In this document: positions 19,161 through 27,738 of the stretch, piece by piece | How positions within the stretch are numbered: the stretch's first letter is position 1 | Layout of the letters: each line of letters begins with the position of its first letter | Assembly (NCBI RefSeq): GCF_016583645.1 | Contig: NZ_NRRL01000008.1 | Location: 22,499-86,498 of the forward strand | Reading direction: 5' to 3' | Length of the DNA stretch: 64,000 nt | Source: Rhodovibrio sodomensis | GTDB lineage: Bacteria > Pseudomonadota > Alphaproteobacteria > Kiloniellales > Rhodovibrionaceae | Notes under the pieces: model-generated | Databases searched by the model: none | What the model was told of the DNA's origin: nothing | What the model saw: the letters and a program-made list of their open reading frames with translations, nothing else | Program-made: the position numbers and the translations under genes

Positions 19161-20117
19161 ATGGCGGCCGACCGCACGACCGCTCCGATCCACCGGCCCG
19201 GCCTGGCCGGCGCGATCCATCGCGGGCTGGACAGCGACGTTTTCCATTCCTTCAAGCAGTCCAAGGTCACCATGCTGGCCGGCGCGGTGACCGCGCTGTA
19301 CTTCCTGGCCGCCCTGCTCGCGCCCTGGATCGCGCCGCACGATCCCTACGACCTCGCCAACATCTCGCTGATGGATTCCTTCCTGCCGCCGATGTGGATG
19401 GACGGCGGCGACGCACGCTTTCCGCTGGGCACCGACGATCAGGGCCGGGGCATTCTCTCCACCATCATCTATGGCGCGCGCGCGTCCCTATTGGTCGGCT
19501 TCGCGGCCGTCCTGCTGGCGGCGGCGATCGGCGTCACGCTGGGCCTGATCGCGGGCTACCTGGGCGGCACGGTGGACGCGGTGATCATGCGGGTTGCGGA
19601 GGTGCAGCTCTCGTTCCCGGCGATCCTGATCGCGCTTTTGATCGACGGGGTGGCGCGCGGCGTGCTGGGCGGCGACGCGGAAGGCAACCTCGCCTTCGCG
19701 GTCATCATCGTCTCGATCGGCCTATCCTTCTGGGTGCAGTACGCCCGCACGGTGCGCGGCTCCTGCCTGGTCGAGAAGCACAAGGAATACGTCCAGGCCG
19801 CGCGCGTGATCGGCGTGCATCCGGGGTTGATCGTGGTGCGCCACGTGCTCCCCAACGTGCTCGGTCCGGTGCTGGTGATCGCCACGATCTCGCTCGCGCT
19901 CGCGATCATCACCGAGGCGACGCTGTCGTTCCTGGGCGTGGGCGTGCCGCCGACCCAGCCTTCGCTCGGCACCATGATCCGGGTCGGCAACGACTTCCTG
20001 TTCTCCGGGGAATGGTGGATCACGCTGTTCCCCGGCGCGGCGCTTGCGGTCCTGGTGCTGGCGGTCAACCTGCTGGGCGACTGGCTGCGCGACGCCCTGA
20101 ACCCCAAGCTGCGATAG
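19161..20117 (+). CDS. Peptide-type ABC transporter permease (DppC-like)
   Basis: Second permease subunit, 318 residues with six hydrophobic helices. Family features are the N-terminal extension ending in the first helix at about residues 40-58, the PLGTDDQGRGILSTIIYGARASL segment, and the EAA loop EYVQAARVIGVHPGLIVVRHVLPN near residue 205. It ends with the usual LGDWLRDALNPKLR. It starts three bases after the DppB-like gene and precedes the first ATPase by nine bases. Confidence 0.94.
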   Translation: MAADRTTAPIHRPGLAGAIHRGLDSDVFHSFKQSKVTMLAGAVTALYFLAALLAPWIAPHDPYDLANISLMDSFLPPMWMDGGDARFPLGTDDQGRGILSTIIYGARASLLVGFAAVLLAAAIGVTLGLIAGYLGGTVDAVIMRVAEVQLSFPAILIALLIDGVARGVLGGDAEGNLAFAVIIVSIGLSFWVQYARTVRGSCLVEKHKEYVQAARVIGVHPGLIVVRHVLPNVLGPVLVIATISLALAIITEATLSFLGVGVPPTQPSLGTMIRVGNDFLFSGEWWITLFPGAALAVLVLAVNLLGDWLRDALNPKLR

Positions 20118-20126
20118 GCGTCCGTC

Positions 20127-21137
20127 ATGGCCCGGCCCGTCCTGCAGGTGGACAACCTGACCGTCGAGTTTCCAACCCGCCGCGGCACGCTTCGGGCGGT
20201 CGACGACATCTCCTTCCGGATCGACGCCGGGGAGGTGCTGGGCGTGGTCGGCGAGTCCGGGGCCGGCAAGTCGATGACCGGCACCGCCGTGATCGGCCTG
20301 CTGGAACCGCCCGGGCGAATTTCGGGCGGCCGCGTGCAGCTGGAAGGCGCGCGGATCGACCACCTGCCGCACGACCAGATGCGCCGGCTGCGCGGCCAGC
20401 GGATCGGCATGATCTTTCAGGACCCCCTGACCTCGCTGAACCCGCTTTACACCATCGGCTTCCACCTGACCGAGACGATCCGCACCCACACCGACCGCGG
20501 CGAGGCCGAGGCGCGCGCGCGTGCGATCGAACTGTTGACCGAGGTCGGCATCCCGGCCCCGGCACAGCGGATCGACCAGTACCCGCACCACTTCTCCGGC
20601 GGGATGCGCCAGCGCGTGGTGATCGCGCTCGCGCTGTGCGCCGAGCCGCGGCTTGTGATCGCCGACGAGCCGACGACCGCGCTCGACGTCTCGATCCAGG
20701 CGCAGATCATCCAGCTGCTGAAGCGCCTGTGCCGGGAGCACGGCACCAGCGTGTTGCTGATCACCCACGACATGGGCGTGATCGCCGAGACGGCCGACCG
20801 GGTGGCGGTGATGTACGCCGGCCGGATCGTCGAGGTCGGGCCGGTGCGCGAGGTCGTGCAGAACGCCAAGCACCCCTATACCGAAGGGCTGATGGACGCG
20901 ATCCCCAAGATCGGCGGCCGGACCGAGGATCTGGCGCAGATCCGCGGCACCATGCCCCGGCTGTCGCAGATCCCGGCCGGCTGCGCCTTCCATCCCCGAT
21001 GTCCGCGGGCGTTCGACCGCTGCCGGCAGGAGCGCCCGGAGCTGCTCGACGCCGGCGCCAGCCGGGCGGCCTGCTGGCTGCACGCCGGGGAGCCTGCCGG
21101 CGCGGGCACCGGTAGGGGTGGGGGTGAGCGTGGCTGA
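20127..21137 (+). CDS. Peptide-type ABC transporter ATP-binding protein (DppD-like)
   Basis: ATPase subunit of 336 residues that powers the importer. Walker A is GESGAGKS near residue 42, the ABC signature is FSGGMRQRV near 165, Walker B is LVIADEPTT near 180, and the H-loop is ITHD. The C-terminal oligopeptide-transporter extension (GCAFHPRCPRAFDRC) is present, which in this family can bind an Fe-S cluster or zinc through its cysteines. It overlaps the following ATPase gene. Confidence 0.95.
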   Translation: MARPVLQVDNLTVEFPTRRGTLRAVDDISFRIDAGEVLGVVGESGAGKSMTGTAVIGLLEPPGRISGGRVQLEGARIDHLPHDQMRRLRGQRIGMIFQDPLTSLNPLYTIGFHLTETIRTHTDRGEAEARARAIELLTEVGIPAPAQRIDQYPHHFSGGMRQRVVIALALCAEPRLVIADEPTTALDVSIQAQIIQLLKRLCREHGTSVLLITHDMGVIAETADRVAVMYAGRIVEVGPVREVVQNAKHPYTEGLMDAIPKIGGRTEDLAQIRGTMPRLSQIPAGCAFHPRCPRAFDRCRQERPELLDAGASRAACWLHAGEPAGAGTGRGGGERG

Positions 21138-22164
21138 ACGGCCGCTCCTCCAGGTCCGCGATCTGGCCAAGACCTTCGACGTCTCGCCGCCGTTGCTGAA
21201 CCGCGTGCTGCAGGGCCAGCCGCAGGCCTTCGTGCAGGCGATCGACAACGTCGGCTTCGACATCCCGCGCGGCACCACCTTCTCGCTGGTCGGCGAATCC
21301 GGCTCCGGCAAGTCGACGGTGGCCCGCGTCGTGGTCGGCCTGTACCGGCCGACCCGCGGGTCGGTCACGTTCGACGGCACCGACCTGGCCAGCATCCGCG
21401 GCCGCCGCCAGATGGCCCCGCTGCGCCGGCGCTGGGCGATGATCTTCCAGGACCCCTACGCCAGCCTGAACCCGCGCTGGCGGGTGCGCACGATCATCGC
21501 GGAGCCGATCCGGGTGCACGGTCTGGCCGCCGGCGCGGCGGCGATCCGGCGCCGGGTCGGCGAACTTTTAGAACTGGTCGGGCTGTCGGCGGCGGACGGC
21601 GAGAAGTTCCCGCACGAATTCTCCGGCGGGCAGCGCCAGCGCATCTCGATCGCCCGGGCGCTGGCGAGCGAGCCCGAGTTCCTGGTGTGCGACGAGCCGA
21701 CCAGTGCGCTCGATGTCTCCGTCCAGGCGCAGATCCTGAACCTGATGAAGCGGCTGCAGCGCGAGTTGGGCCTGACCTATCTGTTCATCAGCCACGATCT
21801 CGCGGTGGTCTACCACATCTCCGACTACGTCGGCGTGATGTACCTCGGCCGGCTGGTCGAATGGGCGCCGGCGCACGCCCTGTTCACCCGGCCGCAGCAT
21901 CCCTATACCCGGATGCTGCTGGAGGCGATCCCGGACCTGGAGATGAGCGGGCGCGCCCGTACGCCGGTCGGCGGCGAGGTGCCGAGCCCGATCCAGCCGC
22001 CCGACGGCTGCCACTTCCACCCGCGCTGCCCGTTCGCCGACGGCGACCGCTGCCAGCGCGAGGTGCCGGCGACGCTGGACATCGCGGGCGGCGGCCAGGT
22101 CCGCTGCCACGCCGTCGCAGAGAGGCGGATGCCGCCCGCCGACACGCACACCCGCGGCGGCTGA
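21124..22164 (+). CDS. Peptide-type ABC transporter ATP-binding protein (DppF-like)
   Basis: Second ATPase of the importer, 346 residues. Walker A is GESGSGKS near residue 59, the signature FSGGQRQRI near 170, Walker B LVCDEPTS, and the H-loop ISHD. The C-terminal CHFHPRCPFADGDRC cysteine segment is conserved with the DppD-like partner. Three GTG codons lie close together (21118, 21124, 21130). I took the middle one, just behind a GGGGTGGGG stretch. It overlaps the end of the preceding gene by 14 bases, which fits coupling. Confidence 0.92.
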   Translation: MSVAERPLLQVRDLAKTFDVSPPLLNRVLQGQPQAFVQAIDNVGFDIPRGTTFSLVGESGSGKSTVARVVVGLYRPTRGSVTFDGTDLASIRGRRQMAPLRRRWAMIFQDPYASLNPRWRVRTIIAEPIRVHGLAAGAAAIRRRVGELLELVGLSAADGEKFPHEFSGGQRQRISIARALASEPEFLVCDEPTSALDVSVQAQILNLMKRLQRELGLTYLFISHDLAVVYHISDYVGVMYLGRLVEWAPAHALFTRPQHPYTRMLLEAIPDLEMSGRARTPVGGEVPSPIQPPDGCHFHPRCPFADGDRCQREVPATLDIAGGGQVRCHAVAERRMPPADTHTRGG

Positions 22165-22459
22165 GTCGCTCGCCCAGCCCGACGTCGATCCGATCGGTCG
22201 CGCAGCACCGCCGGTGTGGGGCGATATTTGTGCGATGCAGCACATCGCGCGAGCGGATCGGGCGCGATCACCCAGTCAAGCGTTAATGTCGTCCGGCTTT
22301 TTCCGGTCATCGATACGCGGTCTTGCAGGCATCGCTCGGCGATCATTCGGGCTTTGATTTATCCTGGCGATCAATCGCTTTTCGTGTGACTACGGCCGTG
22401 CTACCGTCCGTGCTTCGCCCAAATACTGCCGAAACCCCGCCGGACAAGAGGGAATTATC

Positions 22460-22876
22460 ATGTACAAGAAGATCATGATCCCGGTGGACTTGGCGCACAC
22501 CGACCGGCTGGAGAAGGCGCTCACCACGGCGGCGGACCTGTCCAAGCAGTACGGCATTCCCGTCTGCTACACCGCCGTGACCGCGTCGACGCCAACGTCG
22601 GTGGCCCACACACCGGAGGAGTTCGCCCAGAAGCTGGAGGCGTTTGCCCAGTCCGAGAACCAGAAGCTCGGCCTGCACAGCGCGGAATCGCACACGATCG
22701 TCGATCCCGACCCGGTGGCCGATCTGGGCAAGAAGCTGATCAAGGCCGCTCACGAGCAGGGCTGCGACCTGGTCGTCATGGCCTCGCACGTGCCGGGTAT
22801 CCAGGAGCACATCTTCGAATCCAACGCTGGCAAGATGGCGCTGCACGCCGACGTATCGGTGTTCGTGGTCCGCTAG
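22460..22876 (+). CDS. Universal stress protein (UspA family), small
   Basis: Cytoplasmic Usp-fold protein of 138 residues. It begins YKKIMIPVDLAHTDRLEKAL, the usual first strand and helix, and ends with DLVVMASHVPGIQEHIFESNAGKMALHADVSVFVVR. The nucleotide-binding G-X2-G-X9-G(S/T) motif is not intact: the segment after ASH reads VPGIQEHIFESNAG. It may therefore be a non-ATP-binding form. It precedes a BCCT transporter by 276 bp on the same strand. In Halomonas, TeaD is a Usp that tunes an ectoine transporter, so a similar regulatory role is possible but only inferred. The 295-bp gap upstream (22165-22459) shows no clear promoter. Confidence 0.88.
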   Translation: MYKKIMIPVDLAHTDRLEKALTTAADLSKQYGIPVCYTAVTASTPTSVAHTPEEFAQKLEAFAQSENQKLGLHSAESHTIVDPDPVADLGKKLIKAAHEQGCDLVVMASHVPGIQEHIFESNAGKMALHADVSVFVVR

Positions 22877-22924
22877 ACCCGGACGCTGAAAGACACCGGA
22901 CGCTGAAAGACCACAGCTGACCTA

Positions 22925-22988
22925 CCCGGCCCCGGAGCATCCCGGCCCCGGAGCATCCCGGCCCCGGAGCATCCCGGCCCCGAAGCAT
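22925..22988 (+). repeat. Tandem repeat, four 16-bp units
   Basis: Four head-to-tail copies of CCCGGCCCCGGAGCAT; the last has one change (GAAGCAT). It lies between the Usp gene and the BCCT gene, 49 bp after the Usp stop and 164 bp before the BCCT start. It contains no start codon or ribosome site. The copy number may vary between strains. Confidence 0.95.
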
Positions 22989-23152
22989 CGCACGGGCTTG
23001 GCGGCGCCAAACCCGGCGAAAACCGCCGGTTCGGCGGCCCGGACCCGTCGGCGCACGGGTCGACAGCCGGACCACCATTCCCTTGGGGGGACACGCAACC
23101 AACCGACGCTGCGAAAAGTCAGCGACAACAATAATCAGAGCAAGGAGGCGAC

Positions 23153-24796
23153 ATGAGCGACGATGCGCTCACCCCGGATGGGGACGCTGCCGTCGTCCAG
23201 ACCGACTACGTCGTCGGTCAGGATAACATCCAGAAACAACTGGGCCCGTTCGGCCTGGACATCCACAACCCCGTGTTTGTGATCTCCGGCCTGGTGATCT
23301 GCGCGGTGGTGTTCTACGCGCTGGCCCTGCCGGATCAGGCGGAGAGCTTCTTCGGCTGGCTGCGGCCGGCCGTCACCTCGACGTTCGACTGGTTCTTCCT
23401 GCTGGCCGGCAACATCTTCGTGCTGGTCTGCATCGGCCTGATGATCTCGCCGCTGGGGCGGATCCGAATCGGCGGCACGGAGGCCAAGCCGGAGTTCTCC
23501 TACGCCGGCTGGTTCGCCATGCTGTTCGCCGCGGGCATGGGCATCGGCCTGATGTTCTTCGGCGTGTCCGAGCCGATCTCGCACTTCTCCTCGTCTTTCG
23601 CGGAGGGCGCGGGCTCGCCCGACAGCTGGGCGCCGCTCGGCGGCGCGGCGGGCAACGAGGAAGCTGCCCGACGGCTCGGCATGGCGGCGACGATCTTCCA
23701 CTGGGGTCTGCACCCCTGGGCGATCTACGCCGTGGTGGCGCTGGCGCTGGCCCTGTTCGCCTATAACAAGGGCCTGCCGCTGTCGATGCGCTCGATCTTC
23801 TACCCGCTGTTCGGCGACCGGGTGTGGGGCTGGACCGGCCACGTCATCGACACCGTGGCGGTGTTCGCCACGCTGTTCGGCCTGGCCTGCTCGCTCGGCT
23901 TCGGCGCCGAGCAGGCGAACGCGGGGCTCGAATACCTGTTCGGCATCCCGGCCTCGGACACCTCGAAGGTGCTGCTGATCACCGGCATCACGGCCATCGC
24001 GCTGGTCTCGGTGATCGCCGGCGTCGAGGCGGGCGTGAAGCGCCTGTCCGAGATCAACATGGTGTTGGCGTTCCTGCTGCTGCTGTTCGTGATCGTCCTG
24101 GGCCCGACGATCGCGATCCTGACCGGCTTCTTTAACAACCTGATGGCCTACGGCGAGTACCTGCCGGCGCTGTCGATGCCGTTCGGCCGCGACGACGCCA
24201 ACTTCTCGCAGGGCTGGACCTCGTTCTACTGGGCCTGGTGGATCTCCTGGTCGCCGTTCGTCGGCATGTTCATCGCCCGGGTCAGCCGCGGCCGCACGGT
24301 GCGGGAGTTCCTGTTCTGCGTGCTGCTGGTGCCCTCGATCGTCTCGGTGTTGTGGATGACCGCGTTCGGCGGCACGGCGATTGGCTTCGTCAACGCCGGC
24401 GTGTCCGCGATCGCGGATGCCCCGCTGGAGCTCAAGCTGTTCACCATGCTGGAGCAGATGCCGCTGGCCGCGATCACCTCGTTCGTCGGGATCGTGCTGG
24501 TGATCGTGTTCTTCGTGACCTCGTCGGACTCCGGCTCGCTGGTGATCGACACGATCACCGCCGGCGGCAAGGTCGATGCCCCGGTGCCCCAGCGCGTCTT
24601 CTGGTGCATCTTCGAGGGCCTGGTCGCGATCGCCCTGCTGCTGGGCGGTGGCTTGGGGGCCTTGCAGGCCGCCGCCGTCTCGACCGGCCTGCCGTTCGCG
24701 GTGGTGCTGCTGGTCGCCTGCTACGCCCTGGTGAAGGGCCTGATGCAGGAACCCAAGGCGAAGCCGCCGCTGATCCGGTCCCGTAAGGCGCAGTAG
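23153..24796 (+). CDS. BCCT family osmolyte transporter (betaine/choline/carnitine type)
   Basis: Secondary transporter of 547 residues with twelve hydrophobic helices. Family motifs are GMGIGLMFFGVSEP in helix 3, the Trp-rich FYWAWWISWSPFVGMFIARVSRGRT segment near residue 365, and FVTSSDSGSLVID near 455. The family moves betaine, choline, carnitine, ectoine or related quaternary compounds with Na+ or H+; the exact substrate cannot be read here. The ATG has a strong AAGGAGG site seven bases upstream. The short C-terminal tail suggests it lacks the long osmosensory domain of BetP. A strong hairpin follows. Confidence 0.94.
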   Translation: MSDDALTPDGDAAVVQTDYVVGQDNIQKQLGPFGLDIHNPVFVISGLVICAVVFYALALPDQAESFFGWLRPAVTSTFDWFFLLAGNIFVLVCIGLMISPLGRIRIGGTEAKPEFSYAGWFAMLFAAGMGIGLMFFGVSEPISHFSSSFAEGAGSPDSWAPLGGAAGNEEAARRLGMAATIFHWGLHPWAIYAVVALALALFAYNKGLPLSMRSIFYPLFGDRVWGWTGHVIDTVAVFATLFGLACSLGFGAEQANAGLEYLFGIPASDTSKVLLITGITAIALVSVIAGVEAGVKRLSEINMVLAFLLLLFVIVLGPTIAILTGFFNNLMAYGEYLPALSMPFGRDDANFSQGWTSFYWAWWISWSPFVGMFIARVSRGRTVREFLFCVLLVPSIVSVLWMTAFGGTAIGFVNAGVSAIADAPLELKLFTMLEQMPLAAITSFVGIVLVIVFFVTSSDSGSLVIDTITAGGKVDAPVPQRVFWCIFEGLVAIALLLGGGLGALQAAAVSTGLPFAVVLLVACYALVKGLMQEPKAKPPLIRSRKAQ

Positions 24797-24839
24797 CCGC
24801 GGCCGAGCGAACCAACGGCCCTGAGCCGTTCCGGTTCAG

Positions 24840-24873
24840 AAGGCGCCGTGCCCCGTCCGGGGCGCGGCGCCTT
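24840..24873 (+). terminator. Likely rho-independent terminator after the BCCT gene
   Basis: AAGGCGCCG-TGCCCC-GTCC-GGGGCG-CGGCGCCTT folds into a stem of about 15 bp with a four-base loop, 44 bp after the stop codon. The following T-run is poor, so it may act as an RNA-stabilising hairpin instead. Confidence 0.65.
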
Positions 24874-25145
24874 CGCGTTCGGGGGCTGCAGGGCCCCGAC
24901 ACACCCGCGGCGGTCGGGAGCGACCGAGCCGCAGGCCAGCCATGCGCGCCGTGCACAGAATTGCATCTCACGAACCGTGCAAAAGTGGCCGGATCACAAC
25001 CATCTTTTAACATCGAGCTGCGATAACGGCCGCGCCGCACGACCGGGCCTGGCCCTTGCAACGGCCGCGGCGCGCCTTCCCCGTCACCACCGCACCCGCC
25101 CACCACGCGCCGACCCGACGGCTGCCCCTGCCAAGACCCACTCCC

Positions 25146-25295
25146 ATGCCGCGCCCCGACACCGCCGCCACCCCATCCGCCTCGGGTTCCCCGGCCAAGC
25201 AGCCGCATTGGCTGGCGATCGTCGCCCTGTTGATCGCCGGACTCGCGGCGGCCGGGCTGGTGTCCTACGTCGGCTCGACCGCGCTGACGGTTTGA
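25146..25295 (+). CDS. Small single-helix membrane protein, unknown (tentative)
   Basis: Open frame of 49 residues from the ATG at 25146. A polar N-terminus (MPRPDTAATPSASGS) is followed by one clear membrane helix (HWLAIVALLIAGLAAAGLVSYV) and a short tail. I do not recognise it. Its start lacks a good ribosome site, and the frame is open further upstream. The hydrophobic stretch in an otherwise empty region is the reason to list it. The surrounding gaps (24874-25145 and 25296-25564) show nothing else I can support. Confidence 0.4.
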   Translation: MPRPDTAATPSASGSPAKQPHWLAIVALLIAGLAAAGLVSYVGSTALTV

Positions 25296-25564
25296 GGCCA
25301 CCACGGCCTTCGCGGCAGCGGCCTTCTTAGCAGTCCAAAAATAACCCGGCGCACCCCCTGGTCGCGCGCGCCGGTCGTGCCCATTTCCGTTCTAGATTCG
25401 CCCGTTACCGCGGCGCACAACGCGCCGGGATCGGCCGTATCTGCACCAGCCTGGACGCGCGGCCGGCGGCCTGCCGGCCGCGCCCCTTTTTCCCGATACC
25501 GGTCAGCCGCGGTCCGCGCGGCCACCCGGGTACGGCAACCGAACCGACGTTGCGAGGGGCCGCG

Positions 25565-25780
25565 ATGAGACGCCTTTACACCGGCAACGCCCACCGACTT
25601 GGGCTCGTCCTGGCCGCGCCGATGCTGGCGATCGCTTTCCTGCTCCTGCTGTTCCAGGACCACAACAAGCTGTTGTTCGTGCTGTCGTTCCTGGCGCTGG
25701 CCGGGCTGATGTACGGCGGCGTCGTGCTGCTGCAGTTCGTCGACAAGGCGCTGGTCGAGCGCCGTCAGGGCAAGCGCTAA
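25565..25780 (+). CDS. Small two-helix membrane protein, unknown
   Basis: Protein of 71 residues beginning MRRLYTGNAHRLGL, with two adjacent hydrophobic helices at about residues 12-30 and 36-60 and a basic tail ERRQGKR. The ATG at 25565 has GAGGGG eight bases upstream, which makes it more credible than the smaller frame before it. I do not recognise the family. A degenerate family 1 repeat begins 20 bp after the stop. Confidence 0.6.
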   Translation: MRRLYTGNAHRLGLVLAAPMLAIAFLLLLFQDHNKLLFVLSFLALAGLMYGGVVLLQFVDKALVERRQGKR

Positions 25781-25799
25781 AAACCTATTACAACGGCCA

Positions 25800-25911
25800 A
25801 GAGCAAGATGCTGAAAGGCGGAATTACCTTTCGGCTGACTCGTGCCCTCTATTCAGGGAGTTAAAGCTACCTTCAGCTTGAAGGCCGTTTCGCGTTCAAG
25901 CATATAGCTCT
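25800..25911. repeat. Family 1 repeat, copy 3 (diverged)
   Basis: Begins AGAGCAAGATGCTGAAAGG like hairpin A. The rest has drifted: the middle reads TTCAGGGAGTTAAAGCTACC, and it ends TTCAAGCATATAGCTCT, the same kind of end as the copy at 49971. Read on the minus strand, its edge supplies the last bases of the metZ stop codon TAG followed by AGC. Confidence 0.7.
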
Positions 25912-27145
25912 AGCCGGCTGCGGCGAGCGCGTGGCCCAGGTCGTCCTTCAGGTCCTCGACGTCCTCCAGCCCGACCGACAGCCGGATCAGGCCGTCGCCG
26001 ATGCCGATCTCGTGCCGGGTTTGCGCGGGCACGCGCTGGTGCGTCGTGGTCGCCGGGTGGGTCGCCAATGTCTTGGCGTCGCCCAGGTTGTTGGAGATGT
26101 CGATCAGCCCGAGGCGGTTCAGCACCGCGAACGCGCCTTCCTTGCCGCCGGCGACCTCGAACGCGACGATCGTGCCGCCGCGCTTCATCTGGCTGCGCGC
26201 CAGATCGGCCTGGTGACCGGTGCCGCGGCCGGGATAGCGCACCTCGCGCACGCCCGGCTGTGCGGCCAGGAAATCGGCCAGCGCTTCGGCGTTGTCGCAC
26301 TGCTTCTGGACCCGGACGTCGAGCGTCTCCAGCCCCTTCAGCATGATCCAGGCGTTGAACGGGCTGAGGCTGGGGCCGGTGTGCTTGGCGAACGGAAACA
26401 GCTTGTCGTCGATGAACGCCTTGGAGCCCAGCACCGCCCCGCCGAGCGCGCGCCCCTGGCCGTCGATGTGCTTGGTCGCGGAATAGACCACCACGTCCGC
26501 GCCGAACTCGAGCGGGCGCTGCAGCACGGGGCTGGCGAAGATGTTGTCGATCACCACGCAGGCGCCGGCCTTGTGCGCCAGGTCGCAGACGACGCCGAGG
26601 TCGACGATCTCCAGCGTCGGGTTCGCCGGGGTTTCCAGGAACACGATGTCGGCCGGCCGCTCCAGCGCGGCCGCCCAGGCGGCGTTGTCGCCGCCCTCGA
26701 CGAATTCGGTCTCGATCCCGAAGCGCGGCAGGATATCGTTCACGATGTAGTGGCAGGAGCCGAACAGCACACGCGAGGCAACCACCCGCATACCGGTGCG
26801 CAGCTGGCACATCATCGACGCGAACACTGCCGACATCCCGGTCGCGGTGACAAAGCACGCCTCCGCCCCCTCGAGCAGGCGCAGCCGCTCCTCGAACATC
26901 GCCACCGTCGGGTTGGCATAGCGGGAGTAGACGAACCGCGGCATCTCGCCGGTGAAGGCGCCCTCCGCCTCCTCCGCGGAGCCGTAGACGTAGCCGCTGG
27001 TCAGGTAGAGCGCTTCCGACGTCTCGTTGAACGAACTGCGCGTCTGCCCGCCGCGGACCAACTCGGTCTGCGGGCGGTAGCGGCCGGAGCCGGCCGGACG
27101 GTCGTTCGCCGGGCGGTCGTTCGGGGTGCCGTCGTCGCGCGCCAT
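25910..27145 (-). CDS. metZ: O-succinylhomoserine sulfhydrylase
   Basis: PLP enzyme of 411 residues of the Cys/Met metabolism family. It makes homocysteine from O-succinylhomoserine and sulfide in direct-sulfhydrylation methionine synthesis. The PLP lysine lies in YSATKHIDGQGR near residue 215. Other family segments are RYANPTVAMFEERL, CVVIDNIFASP and the C-terminal IRLSVGLEDVEDL. I start it at the ATG at 27145, 17 bases after the rhodanese stop, because residues upstream are not family-like. Rhodanese neighbours are usual for metZ in alphaproteobacteria. No SAM-II riboswitch is possible directly upstream, since the rhodanese gene fills that space. Confidence 0.92.
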   Translation of the reverse strand: MARDDGTPNDRPANDRPAGSGRYRPQTELVRGGQTRSSFNETSEALYLTSGYVYGSAEEAEGAFTGEMPRFVYSRYANPTVAMFEERLRLLEGAEACFVTATGMSAVFASMMCQLRTGMRVVASRVLFGSCHYIVNDILPRFGIETEFVEGGDNAAWAAALERPADIVFLETPANPTLEIVDLGVVCDLAHKAGACVVIDNIFASPVLQRPLEFGADVVVYSATKHIDGQGRALGGAVLGSKAFIDDKLFPFAKHTGPSLSPFNAWIMLKGLETLDVRVQKQCDNAEALADFLAAQPGVREVRYPGRGTGHQADLARSQMKRGGTIVAFEVAGGKEGAFAVLNRLGLIDISNNLGDAKTLATHPATTTHQRVPAQTRHEIGIGDGLIRLSVGLEDVEDLKDDLGHALAAAG

Positions 27146-27162
27146 TGTCGGGTGCTGTCTTT

Positions 27163-27588
27163 TCAGTCCTGGATCCAGGGCAGGCCGCGCACTTTCCAGC
27201 CGTTGTGCGTGGCGCGGTGGCCGTGCGTATCCTTGTCGCCCTCGAAGCCTTCGGCGACGTTGTAGCAGCGCTGGAAGCCGCGTGCACTCAGCGCCTGCGC
27301 CGCCGCGGCCGACCGCTGGCCGGACCGGCACAGCAGCAGCACGGTATCCTCCGGCTTCACGCCCGCCCCGGCCACGTCGTCGACGAACCGCGGGTTGGCC
27401 GCCATGTCGGGATAGGTCTTCCACGGCACCGTCACCAGCGCCTTGCCGAGCTGGCTGAGATCGGGCTGGCCGACGAAGGTAATCTCGGGCCGGGTGCGGA
27501 CGTCGACCAGCTTGGCGGTCGGGTCGTCCTGCAGAATTTCCCAGGCCGTGTCCGGCGCGATGTCACCGGCATAGCCGTGTTCGGTCAT
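27163..27588 (-). CDS. Rhodanese-like domain protein
   Basis: Single-domain rhodanese of 141 residues. Rhodaneses transfer sulfane sulfur, and the gene lies 17 bases upstream of metZ, which uses sulfide. The active-site loop is CRSGQRS, with the catalytic Cys near residue 90. The N-terminal GYAGDIAPDTAWEIL and KLVDVRTRPEITFVG segments are typical of this subfamily, as is NVAEGFEGDKD toward the end. The family normally begins right at this point, so I chose the ATG at 27588. An in-frame ATG at 27705 would add 39 Arg/Pro-rich residues with no family likeness. Confidence 0.85.
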   Translation of the reverse strand: MTEHGYAGDIAPDTAWEILQDDPTAKLVDVRTRPEITFVGQPDLSQLGKALVTVPWKTYPDMAANPRFVDDVAGAGVKPEDTVLLLCRSGQRSAAAAQALSARGFQRCYNVAEGFEGDKDTHGHRATHNGWKVRGLPWIQD

Positions 27589-27738
27589 CAAGCGGTCCCG
27601 CTCGGCGGCAGACGGCCGGCGCGGCGCCGCTTCGGGCGCCGGCCGGCCGCGAGGGTGAAGACCCGCCCGGCGTGCGGCCCGGCGGGTCAGGCTGGCAAGC
27701 GTCATCGCCCGTGGCGTCCCGATCCGGCCGCCAAGGGC

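Noticed and set aside
22354..22374. TTGAT-N11-ATCAA upstream of the Usp gene
   Set aside because: The arms match FNR half-sites, but the spacer is 11 bases, not four, so it is not an FNR or FixK box.
27146..27162. SAM-II riboswitch before metZ
   Set aside because: Often found before metZ in alphaproteobacteria, but only 17 bases separate metZ from the rhodanese gene.
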